From contig NZ_LVYD01000066.1 of assembly GCF_002077945.1 (NCBI RefSeq), positions 18,790 to 82,789 on the forward strand: a stretch of 64,000 nt of DNA, given 5' to 3'. The number at the start of each line of letters is the position of its first letter. Position 1 is the stretch's first letter. This document shows positions 18,308-27,138 of this stretch, piece by piece. The notes under the pieces were generated by a model that worked only from the letters and a program-made list of their open reading frames with translations, had not been told where the DNA came from and did not search any database. This DNA comes from Niastella vici (lineage in GTDB: Bacteria; Bacteroidota; Bacteroidia; Chitinophagales; Chitinophagaceae). Made by a program: the position numbers and the translations under genes.

Positions 18308-19459
18308 TTATACTTCACAAAATGTAGTTATTGTCATGGTTTGATTGTGTAGTTCACATCTTGTTAACGGATTGAAGGGTGAAATTTCCCCATAAGAATA
18401 GAATCCGGCTATTGGAGAGGTACCACCAAATATTTTTCTTACGGCCTCCACTTCTTCATCTGTTCTGTCTTGTAAAATGAGTTTTCGCCCTACACAGCTG
18501 ATTAATATTATCAGTCCAGGCTGTGTATTAGACAAGGAAGTAAATGCCTTTTGGGCAGCTATGGATGATCCATCGATCAACCTGTCGAAATTGGCTTTCA
18601 TGAATCGAACATTGCTGCCTACTGGCAAATTGCCGGCAAACAGCATGGATTTTTCCTCTTCGTCGATACTCAGGATTGTTCTAACCACCCGTTCATCACA
18701 GTTTGGTTCTTTTATGGATAATGGAAACAATAGCGCAGAGCCGGGTAATTCATTTTTGTAGGGGCCGAGATATTCCTTATATAGATCCAGTGCGCTTTTA
18801 TTGTCAATTTCATATAAAATGTTTTTATCAGAACGGGTAATCACCCTATCGGTGCCAAATTCATCCCATCCGCCAAAAGAACCATGCCCGATCCTGATAC
18901 TGCTTCCATAAAAACCTACGGCCGCGACTACACCCGCAGTTGGCATTTGGTTTAATCCAACATAAGTTTTACCAAATCGCGAACCATCAGCGGCCAACCC
19001 ACCAGTAATTGGAATATATTTCCCATAAAGTGTACTGGTTTCATTTAATCCGGCTACCAATTCACTGCCATTTATATACGTACCGTCGGAAATTACAAAT
19101 ACAGAACAAAGATCGTCGGTAAGCAACTCGTTCATCAGTTGCTTACCAATTTCATAACTATTGGGATGTTTCTTTATGTTCGCAACGCTGCACCTGATTG
19201 AAGTACTTTCCAACTGAATGGCAGAAACCACCATACTGTTATCATAAACTTCATCATCCAAAATTTCACCGGCCGTCGAAGAAATAATAATATGGGCATT
19301 TGGAAAACGATCTTTTAAGATATTAAATAATTCCTCGTTGCTGCTCAAAGCTGATTCACCAAAGGCCAGCACCAGTTGCGCCTGGCACCGGTCAAAGTCT
19401 TTATCAGTGAAGTTGTTTTTCCATTGGCCGGCAAAATATTGCCATTGCTGAATTTTCAT
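18308..19459 (-). CDS. FIST-domain sensor protein (candidate NosP-type NO/haem sensor)
   Basis: A 383-residue soluble protein with FIST_N (about 25-215, including IISSTAGEI and GGLAADGSRF) and FIST_C (about 225-365, ending in GFYSYGEISP). FIST proteins are small-ligand sensors. Some, called NosP, bind haem and nitric oxide and regulate a kinase encoded beside them. Here the gene is the first of three, followed by two hybrid kinases that lack their own sensor domain, which is the same layout. Haem binding itself cannot be read from the sequence, and a different ligand is possible. A 15-bp perfect inverted repeat lies about 80-125 bp upstream of the start and may be its regulatory site. Confidence 0.88.
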   Translation of the reverse strand: MKIQQWQYFAGQWKNNFTDKDFDRCQAQLVLAFGESALSSNEELFNILKDRFPNAHIIISSTAGEILDDEVYDNSMVVSAIQLESTSIRCSVANIKKHPNSYEIGKQLMNELLTDDLCSVFVISDGTYINGSELVAGLNETSTLYGKYIPITGGLAADGSRFGKTYVGLNQMPTAGVVAAVGFYGSSIRIGHGSFGGWDEFGTDRVITRSDKNILYEIDNKSALDLYKEYLGPYKNELPGSALLFPLSIKEPNCDERVVRTILSIDEEEKSMLFAGNLPVGSNVRFMKANFDRLIDGSSIAAQKAFTSLSNTQPGLIILISCVGRKLILQDRTDEEVEAVRKIFGGTSPIAGFYSYGEISPFNPLTRCELHNQTMTITTFCEV

Positions 19460-19536
19460 ATGTGGCAGTTTAGGGGGTAAAAGAGAAGATCTTTATCAAT
19501 CACATTTATTGTCTCAAATAATTTCCGTTACAGATC

Positions 19537-19583
19537 TTAAGTATTAACACCCGTTTAATCCGAAAACAGGTGTTAATACTTAA
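19537..19583. repeat. 15-bp perfect inverted repeat upstream of the FIST operon
   Basis: TTAAGTATTAACACC (19537-19551) is exactly mirrored by 19569-19583. The 17-nt spacer adds four further pairs (GTTT 19553-19556 with AAAC 19564-19567). It lies 78-124 bp upstream of the FIST start codon. No T run follows on either strand, so it does not look like a terminator. It may be an operator, a 5'-leader hairpin or a small palindromic element. Confidence 0.75.
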
Positions 19584-20317
19584 AGTTTGTTTAGAACATT
19601 TGCTACTAAGAGTTACATTCTACAAACTAACGGTGGCTTTTCAAAGGGTAACAAATCAACTTTTGGTTTGCTTCACATAGGATAAAGGGGACTTATATCT
19701 ACTAAATTAGTATAGAAAAAAAATACTTCAAATTACCAGATAGACTAACTCTAAAGAACATATAATAAGTTTACGAATGCGTATAAGGAACTACTTATCT
19801 GATAGTGTTGTACAGACGTTATTCAGGTGAGTTCTATTTTTCTGAAATTAAATTCAGGTTTATCTACAGTTGCTTGTGCGAAGATCATGGTTTCATATTT
19901 TAATTCAATAACAGGAAATAATGGCTACGTGTATTTCACGTTTCACTCAATGTAAGGTGTGTTCAGATGGAGTCACTTGTTAGTTGGAGATAGTATGAAT
20001 ATAGGGGGTCGACAGGTAATATTTCCAGGGTCCCTTTTGCAACTAAACCCTACCTTTAATAGATCCCGTTCTTTGCAGGTTTTTTCATGATCAGAGCAGG
20101 AAATGCAGAAAAATCACCTAGCCCGGAAAAAGGCTACATTAATCAAATACCAGTAACGCTGGTATGAAAACCTGTCATATAAATATTTATTATGCATTTA
20201 GTTTAGGAATTTCTTGATTAAATGCAATGATTTAATCATCCAGGAATGATAGGAAATCCGCAACTTTGCAGCCGCAAAAAATATTTAAAACCTGTCCGTG
20301 CCCAAAAATTCTTTGGT
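19584..20317. other. Gene-free AT-rich region
   Basis: More than 700 bp without a credible gene on either strand. The only other structure seen is a 7-bp inverted repeat ATACCAG/CTGGTAT (20147-20153 and 20159-20165) about 150 bp before the small gene at 20318. It could belong to that gene's leader. Confidence 0.4.
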
Positions 20318-20626
20318 ATGGTATTGCAAACTACAAAAGGATATCCGGAAATACTACTCCTGGGCCCTTGTGATATTTCTCTTTTTTATAAAGTGGCAGA
20401 CTGGCTGGGGCAGAACATTGGGCTAACGTTTAGCAATAATATTGAAAATGCAGGCGCTAATTTCTGGGAGTTCCAATTCATGGGAGCAACCTTACAATTA
20501 CAATACATACCCGCATTGGGTATTTTCATTTGTCCAAAAGCGCTCATTAATTCGACAGAACATGACAAGGCCTCATTGATGAAACTTCTTAAAGAAATAC
20601 AGTTCGAAGGATCTTCTACGCATTGA
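20318..20626 (+). CDS. Small conserved protein, family not recognised (paralogue B)
   Basis: A 102-residue soluble protein, paralogous to the gene at 6054-6341. Shared features are the start (MVLQTTKGYPEILLL), LFYKVADWL, WEFQFMGA and a GIFICP motif. A longer in-frame start at 20246 exists, but homology between the copies begins at ATG 20318, so that start is chosen. There is no signal peptide, membrane segment or known catalytic motif. The C-terminus diverges between copies. It lies 28 bp from the end of a broken receiver gene on the opposite strand. The function is unknown. Confidence 0.7.
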   Translation: MVLQTTKGYPEILLLGPCDISLFYKVADWLGQNIGLTFSNNIENAGANFWEFQFMGATLQLQYIPALGIFICPKALINSTEHDKASLMKLLKEIQFEGSSTH

Positions 20627-20654
20627 AGGCTATACCGTTGTTTTTCATAGGGTT

Positions 20655-20960
20655 TTAAAAAGCCTCCTCAATGTAACTTTTTCTCCCATTCAGGTTTATT
20701 AAAAAAAAGGATGCTCCCAACTGGCTGGATTCTTCTTTAAGCGCAGGATTGCTTGACGTGCTGTAAATAATAACCGGTACATTGGCATAGCCAGGTATTC
20801 TCGGGATGGTTTGCAGGCACTGTCTTCCTTTGATCTTCGGCATGTTCCAGAGTCAAGGAATACCATATCAGGTGTGTCTTGTCAGAAAGCCTGGTGAGCG
20901 CATTTTGGCTATCGTGGTCATGGTGGAACTCAACCTTGTATGAAAGGATATTCAGGACCA
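20655..20960 (-). pseudogene. Receiver-domain pseudogene, two frameshifts
   Basis: On the minus strand three frames together spell most of a single-domain receiver. VLNILSYKVEFHHDHDSQNA starts at 20960. DMVFLDSG, with the phospho-acceptor Asp, is in a second frame. MPKIKGRQCLQTIPRIPGYA and VPVIIYSTSS follow in a third, ending at 20655. Two single-base-scale indels (near 20870 and 20845) would be needed to fuse them. The first strand with the acidic pair is missing, and the late Lys is Asn (FFLINLNG). It is clearly dead. It lies beside small paralogue B, as the other broken receiver lies beside paralogue A. Confidence 0.75.
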
Positions 20961-20963
20961 TGA

Positions 20964-21006
20964 ATAAAAATAAAAAGGCCCCTCCCCGTAGGAAGCAAGA
21001 GGCCTT
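20964..21006 (-). terminator. Terminator-like hairpin (minus strand)
   Basis: AAGGCC (20975-20980) pairs with GGCCTT (21001-21006), extended inside by CTC/GAG with two bulged C. On the minus strand it ends in TTTTTATTTTTATT. No gene on its right is a clear source of the transcript it would end. Confidence 0.5.
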
Positions 21007-21311
21007 AAATTGATACCATTAACCATTAAACCTAATATCCTGACCCAAACATACATATAAATGAATTACCATACAATTTCCCGGGAGGCAGGTACAACAT
21101 TTAATTTATTGTATACGACTGACCCAATGATCAGATTTTTTCTTGCATCAGCGTTGCATTGTTAAATGCATACTTGTTACGTGTACACAGAAAAACGCTT
21201 TTCCTATATCAGTAATCCTGTACCCGGAAATTTAAGCTCCCTGCGTGCATCAGAAATGGTATCAATTATTGGTTTATTAAACCAGGATATTAAGAATTTC
21301 ATTAAATGGGG

Positions 21312-21346
21312 AAAGAGGCTGCCAGAGTTGCAGCCTCTTTTTATTC
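21312..21346 (+). terminator. Strong rho-independent terminator without an upstream gene
   Basis: A perfect 11-bp stem (21312-21322 with 21330-21340, core GAGGCTGC/GCAGCCTC) and a 7-nt loop are followed by TTATT. No convincing protein gene precedes it on the plus strand for about 690 bp. It may end a small non-coding or very short coding transcript. Confidence 0.65.
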
Positions 21347-21603
21347 AGTACCTGCAGGTAATAGTTTTAACAATTCCTGGATTTACCTTCACGCGTTTGT
21401 GAAAAAAAACGACTGTCACGACACCTTTAAGGCGCATATTATCAAAAAGTTAGGAATGTCTGTAAAAAAATTGCCTTGGTAAATCCCATCACATATGCAC
21501 CAAAATAACATAGATTATCCTCATGAAGCTAAAATGATTTTTTTCAATATGAAAAATCATTACTTTTAACCCCTACCAGAAAGGCTACCATTCATATTTA
21601 ATT

Positions 21604-21637
21604 AAAGCAGACTCTTCGTGAGGCTGCTTTGTTTTTA
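21604..21637 (+). terminator. Terminator-like hairpin
   Basis: AAAGCAG (21604-21610) and CTGCTTT (21624-21630) pair, with an inner CTC/GAG stem around TTCGT, followed by GTTTTT. It is the third hairpin of this kind in about 650 bp that hold no recognisable gene. Confidence 0.55.
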
Positions 21638-21721
21638 GGAGTACACAAACGGGTTATGTTTCTCGATTCTGGTTTTATAACTGCCAGGGGAAATATGGCC
21701 TTCGTTTAAATTATTCAATTT

Positions 21722-22042
21722 ATGATATCTCTTATCCATGCTAAAGATCCGTTTGGGATGGTAGTCGTTTTAGCTAACCTTCTTTGCGATGAGAACGGCA
21801 TTGAAAAAGATTTTTCACGCCTCCAACGAGCCATCGCAACTACCATAGAAAATCCGGCATTATTGGTACACGTTACCGACATCCCAGGAAAACGGTATTA
21901 TTTCAGGGCTATTCATTGGCATTATACTGTATTAATTGGCGTGCATGAAGAACATGGAGTCTGGACGGTGAAGGAGTGCTGCGAGAATCCGTCTGGCCGG
22001 CATATGTTCGGGATATATAAGCGTGGCACTCAATTGGTATAA
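21722..22042 (+). CDS. Hypothetical protein, 106 residues
   Basis: The frame starts with ATG at 21722 and encodes a soluble protein with mixed alpha/beta composition (LQRAIATTIENPALLVHV, YYFRAIHWHYTVLIGVHEEHG). It has no signal peptide or known motif. Composition and length look coding, but no family is recognised and there are no operon partners. The 301 bp after it (22043-22343) are AT-rich and empty apart from the promoter expected for the next gene. Confidence 0.5.
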   Translation: MISLIHAKDPFGMVVVLANLLCDENGIEKDFSRLQRAIATTIENPALLVHVTDIPGKRYYFRAIHWHYTVLIGVHEEHGVWTVKECCENPSGRHMFGIYKRGTQLV

Positions 22043-22343
22043 CACTATAGCGCCTAGTTCCTCTTCCGGCAAACCACTGTAAATAGTAAGGTTTTAAGGA
22101 GAATTTTTATCAAAAAACAGAATACATTTATTTGGAATAAATAAAATACTTAATATCTTGCACCTACTAATCATACTGCTTTCCCCTTATTCATCTTGTT
22201 TTTCAATTGTATATTACTGCAATACCTAATATGTAATTTAAGCGTACTGGCTTTAGTCTGAATGTTTTTTAATGCTGTTTCAGAATTAAAGCTGTATAGT
22301 TTATATAGTTATTACACCCCGTTTTTTTAATCCAACGTATCCC

Positions 22344-24977
22344 ATGCGAAAACGTTACACCATTCTATTGCCCATTATGGCTATAATTATATGTAGCATT
22401 GCAAAGGGGCAATCTCCCATTTCGGGTTTTTATATTACTGATGGCACAGTAAGAACTATCGTACAAAATTCAGGCACCCTTTATATTGGCGGAGACTTTA
22501 CATATGTTGGCCCCGATGCACCTTATGGCGCATCGGTAAGCACCAGCACCGGGTTACCTGATCTTTCTTTTGCTAAACCCGATGGAGTTGTATACACAGC
22601 GGTACCCGATGGCAGTGGCGGATGGTATATCGGTGGCAATTTTGCAAAAGTTGGTACCGCTACCCGGAACAATATAGCGAGGATCAACTCAGATGGTACA
22701 GTTAATAGCTGGGACCCCAATGCCAATAATACAGTGTATACAATAGCTGTAAATGGTTCAACAGTTTATGTGGGCGGAACTTTCACTTCTATTGGTGGGC
22801 AAACCAGGAACCGTATTGCGGCCATTGATGCCACCAGTGGCAGCGCCACCACCTGGAATCCGAATGCCAATAATACAGTTTATGCTTTGGTAGTAAACGG
22901 TTCAACTATTTATGCAGGCGGGCAATATACCAACATCGGCGGATCAGGCCGTAACCGCATCGCCGCCCTGGATGCTACTACCGGCACCGCTACTACCTGG
23001 AATCCCAATGCCAATAATATTGTGTATGCTATAGCGCTTAACGGCTCTTCCGTTTATACAGCAGGACAATTTACCAGCATTGGCGGCCAGCCCAGGAACC
23101 GGATTGCCGAACTGGACGCCTCTACAGGCAGTGCCAGCACCTGGAACCCCAATGCCAACAATATTGTTTACGATATAGCCATAAATGGCTCTTCAGTCTA
23201 CGCTGCCGGAAACTTTACTGCAATAGGAGGGCAATCCAGGAATTATATTGCTGATGTTGATATAATCACCGGCAACGCCACTACCTGGAACCCCAATGCC
23301 GATAATACCGTTTCTTCAATTACTGTAAACGGATCGTCAATTTACGCCGGAGGCAGTTTTACAAACATTGGCGGGCAAACAAGAAATTACATTGCCGAAC
23401 TCGATGCTACTACCGGCAACGCTACTTCCTGGGACCCTAATGCCAATAACAACGTAGATATTGTTACTATAAATGGGGCGGCTCTGTATGCCGGTGGAAC
23501 ATTTACTTCTATTGGTGGAAAAAACAGAAACCGCATCGCTGCATTGAATGCCACTACCGGAATCGCCACATCCTGGAATCCTAATGCCAATAACTCGGTT
23601 TATTCTATCATAGTAAACAATTCTTCTGTTTACGCCGGAGGAACATTTACTTCCATTGGCGGACAAACCAGGAACCGCATTGCGGCTATTGATGCCAGTA
23701 CAGGCAATGCCACTTCCTGGGACCCGAATGCCAATAATACCGTTCAGGCGCTTGCAACAAACGGTACTACTATTTATGCCGGCGGACAATTTACCAAATT
23801 CAACGGTCTAACCAGGAACCGTATAGCCGAACTGGATGCTTCTACAGGTATTCCTACCAGTTGGGACCCTAACGCCAATAATACTGTTTTTGCCCTTGCG
23901 GTAAGCGGCACAACTGTTTACGCTGGCGGTCAGTTCACCAACATTGGTGGAGCGGGCCGTAATCGTATAGCAGCCCTGGATGCTTCAGGTAATGCTACCA
24001 CCTGGAATCCCAATGCTAATAATATAGTTTATGATATAGTAATAAATGGCTCTTCGGTATATGCCGCCGGCCAGTTTACCAATATTGGAGGCCTTGCCAG
24101 GAACCGCATAGCTGCCCTGGATGCCACTACCGGCAGTGCCACTACCTGGAATCCCAATGTCAATGGTATAGTATACTCCCTGGCAATCGGTAGTAGCGTT
24201 ATTTATGCCGGAGGCGCATTTACTACAATCGGAGGACAAACGCGAAATTATATGGCAGAACTGGATGATGTTGCAGGGAATGCCACCATATGGACTGCCA
24301 GTGCCGATAATAATGTTAATGCCATTGCAGTAAATGGCAGCATTGTTTATGCGGGTGGAGATTTTACCAACATTAATGGATCGGCCATGCCCTATCTTAC
24401 AGCCTTAACAATGTCTGTTCTGCCGGTTAACTTTCTTTCTTTTACGGCTAACAGGCAGCAGGATATAAGCCCTGCAGTTATATGCAAATGGACAACGGCC
24501 GCCGAAGAAGCTACATCTCATTTTACTGTTGAAAGAAGTTCGGATGGAAGAAATTATTCAGTCATTGGTATTGTTCCCGCTGGCAATAATATTACCGCAT
24601 CAATGCAGTATACCTTTACTGACAACAATCCTTTGACAAACACCACCTGGTATCGCATAAAACAGGTCAACAGGAATGGTTCATTCAATTACTCAAAGAT
24701 CATTATTATTTCAACTTCAGGCAATCAATCTGTCTTGCGCCTTTACCCTAATCCAGTACGCCAGTATGCTACATTACAGTTCTCGCTTTTGGAAAAAGAA
24801 TTGATCCGCTATACTATTTTTGATGAAACCGGAAAACTAATCTCCTCTTCTTCAATTTATTTAGACAAAGGCAGTTACAGTATCAGTCTGCCTGTTCAAA
24901 CACTGGCCAATGGCATATATACCATACAACTTTCAGGGATAAGGACGAGAAAACAATTAAGGTTTGTGAAGCAATAA
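22344..24977 (+). CDS. Secreted repeat (beta-propeller-like) protein with T9SS C-terminal sorting domain
   Basis: An 877-residue exported protein. A signal peptide (about 1-22, ending IAKGQ) is followed by two divergent repeats and twelve near-regular 48-residue repeats with the pattern W-N/D-PNANN..VY....NG..VYAGG.FT.IGG..RNRIA.LDA.TG.AT. These resemble delta-60/Kelch-type propeller blades. After a linker comes a beta-sandwich (about 700-790) and a T9SS type-A sorting domain (LRLYPNPV, GKLIS, LANGIYTIQL, C-terminal FVKQ). The protein should be secreted through the type IX system and anchored or released at the surface. Its ligand is unknown. It has no enzymatic motif and is followed by a strong terminator, so it is monocistronic. 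Confidence 0.88.
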   Translation: MRKRYTILLPIMAIIICSIAKGQSPISGFYITDGTVRTIVQNSGTLYIGGDFTYVGPDAPYGASVSTSTGLPDLSFAKPDGVVYTAVPDGSGGWYIGGNFAKVGTATRNNIARINSDGTVNSWDPNANNTVYTIAVNGSTVYVGGTFTSIGGQTRNRIAAIDATSGSATTWNPNANNTVYALVVNGSTIYAGGQYTNIGGSGRNRIAALDATTGTATTWNPNANNIVYAIALNGSSVYTAGQFTSIGGQPRNRIAELDASTGSASTWNPNANNIVYDIAINGSSVYAAGNFTAIGGQSRNYIADVDIITGNATTWNPNADNTVSSITVNGSSIYAGGSFTNIGGQTRNYIAELDATTGNATSWDPNANNNVDIVTINGAALYAGGTFTSIGGKNRNRIAALNATTGIATSWNPNANNSVYSIIVNNSSVYAGGTFTSIGGQTRNRIAAIDASTGNATSWDPNANNTVQALATNGTTIYAGGQFTKFNGLTRNRIAELDASTGIPTSWDPNANNTVFALAVSGTTVYAGGQFTNIGGAGRNRIAALDASGNATTWNPNANNIVYDIVINGSSVYAAGQFTNIGGLARNRIAALDATTGSATTWNPNVNGIVYSLAIGSSVIYAGGAFTTIGGQTRNYMAELDDVAGNATIWTASADNNVNAIAVNGSIVYAGGDFTNINGSAMPYLTALTMSVLPVNFLSFTANRQQDISPAVICKWTTAAEEATSHFTVERSSDGRNYSVIGIVPAGNNITASMQYTFTDNNPLTNTTWYRIKQVNRNGSFNYSKIIIISTSGNQSVLRLYPNPVRQYATLQFSLLEKELIRYTIFDETGKLISSSSIYLDKGSYSISLPVQTLANGIYTIQLSGIRTRKQLRFVKQ
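22710..24416 (+). repeat. Twelve tandem 144-bp coding repeats
   Basis: The repeats begin at the TGG of each WNPNANN/WDPNANN block, and the period is 144 bp (48 codons). The ninth repeat lacks one codon and the last is incomplete. DNA identity between units is high but the third positions have drifted, so this is an old, selected array rather than a recent expansion. Confidence 0.85.
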
Positions 24978-25009
24978 TAATTTTTAGCATTTAAAGCTGC
25001 ATTACATCT

Positions 25010-25060
25010 AAAGACTGCTTAATTTAAGACACTACTTAAATTTAAGCAGTCTTTGCCTTT
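25010..25060 (+). terminator. Strong terminator after the repeat protein
   Basis: AAAGACTGCTTAA (25010-25022) is exactly mirrored at 25042-25054. An inner TTTAAG/CTTAAA stem (25023-25028, 25035-25040) extends it to 19 pairs. T-rich sequence follows. Confidence 0.75.
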
Positions 25061-25252
25061 AATTTATGTCAAGTAATTTTGGGTGATTTAAGCGCCAATA
25101 CATAATTTCCTTACATTAACTAAGCGCTTTTACCAGATTAGTTTTTTCTCCCTTCATTAAGCTTCATTTCAGGGGCATTATTTTATTTTTTTACGCCCGC
25201 ATTATCTGCAATCATTTTTAATGGATGACCCCTAATAACTAAAATCGACAAC

Positions 25253-26521
25253 ATGGACCAAAGCTACTCTTTTAAAGTTCCCTTGTTAAATGATAAAAAA
25301 GTATTGGTTATAGAAGACAGTTTTATGAACCGGCAAATTATTATAAAAATATTGCGCCGGAATAATTTAAAGCATGTATCAGCTGCCAGTGGGGAAGAAG
25401 CGATCACTGCGTTGCAAAGAAGTATTCAACAGCAAAAACCATTTTCATTAATCCTGCTTGACATAACTCTTCCCGGAAAAATGGATGGTTTTGATGTTGC
25501 CGAATACATAAAGAAAGACCAACGGCTAAGCAAGTCAGAGATTATTGTAATTTCCAAATCGCATAAAGCCAGTGACAGAGAACGATTCCATCAATTAGGT
25601 GTATCGCTGTTTTATCCCAAGCCATTAAGTGAAGAAGATTTGCTGGATGGCATCCGGAATGCATTATTAAAGAATCAGGACAAACACTGCAATAATGCCG
25701 GAGTAGTTCCTCGCATTGAAATATCACCAATAAATGGGAATAATAGCCAAAAGATCCTCATTGTAGAAGATGTCCGGATAAATCGGGAAATTACTTCAAG
25801 TATCCTTACCAAACAGGGACATAAAGTAACTTTTGCTAATAACGGGAGGGAGGCTGTAGATTGTTTCAAAAAAGAAACTTTTGATATCATCCTGATGGAT
25901 ATACAGATGCCGGAAAAAAATGGATTCGACGCAACCAGAGAGATACGTGAACTGGAACGTTTCACTACACATCACACCCATATTATCGGATTGACTGCAA
26001 ATGCCATGCAGGGCGACCGGGAAAAATGCCTCGAAGCAGGTATGGATGATTATATCAGTAAACCAGCGCGCTCCCAGGAGTTGAACAATGCCATCGAAAG
26101 ATATCGCCAGAATAATTTTTTTACAAGGATGGGAAAATCAAATGTAGATGCCGGTGTGTCAAAAGTTAACCTCCAAAAGCTGTTTAGTGACTTTGGCAGG
26201 AATCAGGATGAAATGGAAAATATTCTTTCGCTGTTCGAGAAAGACGTTTTAAGACTATTAAAAGAAATTGAATTAGCGGTAAAAGCTGCCCAAATGGCTG
26301 AAACAAGTGTCCTTTTGCATACCCTGGGCGGACAATGTGGATTGGTTGACATGCACACCGTTAATGAAATCGCCCAGGAATTGGAGGTATTGGCAGCCAA
26401 TGATGAATCATCAAAAGTTGAACAGCTTTTGCCGGCTTTATACCGGGAAGTAAGAGAATCTTTGAGTGAAATGCAAAAAATAAGAATCACTAACCAGGAG
26501 TCATTTGATCTGAAAAAATAA
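25253..26521 (+). CDS. REC-REC-HPt phosphorelay protein without kinase domain
   Basis: A 422-residue soluble protein. Receiver 1 (about 12-130) has VLVIEDS, LILLDITLPGKMDG and YPKPLS. Receiver 2 (about 155-280) has ILIVEDVRINRE, IILMDIQMPEKNG and ISKPARS. The C-terminal HPt domain has His356 in LLHTLGGQCG. This is the C-terminal half of the kinase at 14093-16438, including the LLDI-T/S-L-P/S-G-K/E-M phosphorylation loop, but without the kinase. It could act as a shared phosphate shuttle or sink for the hybrid kinases here that lack an HPt (6555-10637 and 16475-18265). That partnership is inference. It stands alone, about 300 bp from an IS21 insertion. Confidence 0.88.
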   Translation: MDQSYSFKVPLLNDKKVLVIEDSFMNRQIIIKILRRNNLKHVSAASGEEAITALQRSIQQQKPFSLILLDITLPGKMDGFDVAEYIKKDQRLSKSEIIVISKSHKASDRERFHQLGVSLFYPKPLSEEDLLDGIRNALLKNQDKHCNNAGVVPRIEISPINGNNSQKILIVEDVRINREITSSILTKQGHKVTFANNGREAVDCFKKETFDIILMDIQMPEKNGFDATREIRELERFTTHHTHIIGLTANAMQGDREKCLEAGMDDYISKPARSQELNNAIERYRQNNFFTRMGKSNVDAGVSKVNLQKLFSDFGRNQDEMENILSLFEKDVLRLLKEIELAVKAAQMAETSVLLHTLGGQCGLVDMHTVNEIAQELEVLAANDESSKVEQLLPALYREVRESLSEMQKIRITNQESFDLKK

Positions 26522-26811
26522 ACCCACAATTCACCAGGAATATTCATATTCAAAAATCTACTTTGATTGGGGTAGGCATAGGAGCATCCTAAGGCATTGA
26601 TTATTGAAGTTTCTGGGGCACCACCCCAACGTTACTATTTTTGGACTATCCGTTGGGATCGTACGCTTTTGATAGATACATATAATGAAAAGGGAATCTG
26701 GTTGTTAAAAGATTGTTTTTGAAATCCCTTCAGGCATTTTTCCTAGTAAATCTATCGACGCCTCTATCAGATACTGAATAAAAGGCAAATAGTCTACTGG
26801 TTAATTTTGGT
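26522..26811. other. Gene-free region left of the IS21 element
   Basis: About 290 bp with no credible gene. A GGGGCACCACCCC-type short palindrome occurs near 26618. The sequence probably formed one intergenic region with that after 29731 before the IS21 inserted. Confidence 0.4.
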
Positions 26812-26819
26812 ATCGAAGG
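26812..26819. repeat. Left target-site duplication of the IS21 element
   Basis: ATCGAAGG here is repeated exactly at 29724-29731, directly outside the two matching element ends. Eight bp is within the usual range for IS21-family duplications. Confidence 0.8.
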
Positions 26820-26836
26820 TGTAGATCACGGACCAT

Positions 26837-27067
26837 GGTATCCCCCCAATACGTTTTATGGTAACCCCTCAATACGTTGATGGTAACCCCACCTGTGTTT
26901 AGTTGAATGTTTCAATTTGTCTCTTTAATCTCATCTTTTTCTCTCCTTTTTCAAGTTTCATTATTTTTTTCTGCACTGTCAATACGGCACATGGTAACCC
27001 CTCCAGAAGCATCATCGTAATACCCTTGGGTGTACCTGGCAGACTTAATACGGAGCATGGTAACCCC
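26837..27067 (+). repeat. Left-end repeated transposase-binding sites of IS21
   Basis: GGTATCCCC at 26837-26845 is followed by GGTAACCCC at 26860, 26882, 26993 and 27059 (each 9 bp). The last four are preceded by AATACG at a nearly fixed distance. Multiple terminal repeats of this type are the expected IstA binding sites in the IS21 family. The right end carries two copies in inverted orientation (29677-29685 and 29699-29707). Confidence 0.75.
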
Positions 27068-27138
27068 TCTGTGAGAAGGTTCAAAAGCGTCAGCGCAATT
27101 GTATTCATTTGCCCCATTTAGAAACATAAACAGGGGAA

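Noticed and set aside
21166..21402. 78-codon open frame on the plus strand
   Set aside because: A strong terminator (21312-21346) lies inside it, composition is not protein-like and no motif is present.
22710..24416. CRISPR-like or diversity-generating repeat array
   Set aside because: The repeats are coding, 144 bp long and contiguous without spacers. No cas or reverse-transcriptase gene is near.
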